Assembly (NCBI RefSeq): GCF_021922925.1
Contig: NZ_CP040786.1
Span: forward strand, 2,666,001 to 2,730,000
Reading direction: 5' to 3'
Length of the DNA stretch: 64,000 nt
Source: Clavibacter phaseoli
GTDB lineage: Bacteria > Actinomycetota > Actinomycetes > Actinomycetales > Microbacteriaceae
Positions 63,774 through 64,000 of this stretch are shown piece by piece. The position numbers and the translations under genes were made by a program. The notes beneath the pieces were generated by a model. That model did not search any database, was not told the origin of the DNA, and worked only from the letters and a program-made list of their open reading frames with translations. Each line of letters starts with the position of its first letter. The first letter of the stretch is position 1.

Positions 63774-64000
63774 CCCGCGTCCGCGCCGCGCGCACCGCCG
63801 ATGCCGGCCCGGCCGGAGCGCAGCCCCGCCGGAGCCACGCCCGCCGCGCGCTCGGCCTCCTCGGCGGGCTCCTCACGGCCGCCGTCGCGCTGGCCGTGAT
63901 CGCCGTCGTCGCGCTCTCCGCGCTCGGCCTCACCCGCTTCGTCCCCGTCCTCTCGAACTCGATGGCGCCCGGCATGCCGGTCGGCTCCCTCGCGATCACC
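63770..64000 (+). CDS. SipW-like signal peptidase I, N-terminal part (cut by window edge)
   Basis: 77 codons are present. A basic N-terminus, one membrane helix (ALGLLGGLLTAAVALAVIAV), then LSNSMAPGMPVGSLAIT with the catalytic Ser64 followed by Met65, the standard type I peptidase site. The catalytic partner, lysine in bacterial or histidine in ER-type SipW enzymes, is outside the window. GTG at 63770 overlaps the LPVTG stop. It probably cuts the leader of the TasA-like protein. Confidence 0.85.
   Translation, partial: MTRVRAARTADAGPAGAQPRRSHARRALGLLGGLLTAAVALAVIAVVALSALGLTRFVPVLSNSMAPGMPVGSLAIT

Overview
The window is a high-GC chromosomal segment with dense, overlapping gene starts (many GTGA/ATGA junctions), frequent GTG starts, actinobacterial regulators (HspR, DtxR/IdeR box, LacI family) and very frequent GGATCC hexamers. 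This points to an actinobacterium of the Microbacteriaceae. Clavibacter or a close plant-associated relative is my best guess, an inference from style and gene content rather than a match. No rRNA, tRNA, CRISPR array, prophage or transposase was found.

Layout. 1-8.3 kb: a cut alpha/beta hydrolase, a DHA2 drug exporter with a divergent TetR regulator, and a four-gene sulfur/methionine operon (PatB-like lyase, MetE-like methyltransferase, MetY-like sulfhydrylase, flavin monooxygenase) read leftwards. 8.3-16.8 kb: cupin, glycosyltransferase, aldehyde dehydrogenase, SulP transporter, RNase J and a uracil-DNA-glycosylase-like gene. 16.9-26.1 kb: an OmpR-type two-component system with a DedA gene, a COG4705-like membrane protein, an ArsR/His-tailed EamA metal pair, a DUF2231/VIT1/tautomerase operon and a NarL-type two-component system.

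26.2-40.4 kb is an L-rhamnose island. It holds a GH78 alpha-L-rhamnosidase, an ABC sugar importer without its own ATPase, two LacI regulators each with its own palindromic operator over or next to a promoter, rhamnose isomerase, bifunctional rhamnulose-1-phosphate aldolase/lactaldehyde dehydrogenase, rhamnulokinase and an FMN lactate dehydrogenase. Together these carry rhamnose from release off a glycan to DHAP and pyruvate.

40.4-44.5 kb is a siderophore importer (fused permease, lipoprotein, ATPase) behind a perfect 23-bp DtxR/IdeR-type palindrome. 44.6-52.9 kb carries an SGNH hydrolase, an amidohydrolase, a third LacI regulator followed by a palindrome and a 2H phosphoesterase, a BLUF blue-light sensor with all its photochemical residues, a DUF2975/XRE pair, and an acyltransferase that lies between two direct copies of the 3' end of a neighbouring methyltransferase gene.

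52.9-58.4 kb is the dnaK-grpE-dnaJ-hspR operon with two HAIR operators around its promoter, plus the methyltransferase gene as its last member. 58.6-64.0 kb is a cell-surface system: a large secreted DUF11-repeat adhesin, a TasA-like protein with a SipW-type signal peptide, an LPVTG-anchored protein, and the start of a SipW-like signal peptidase that runs off the window.
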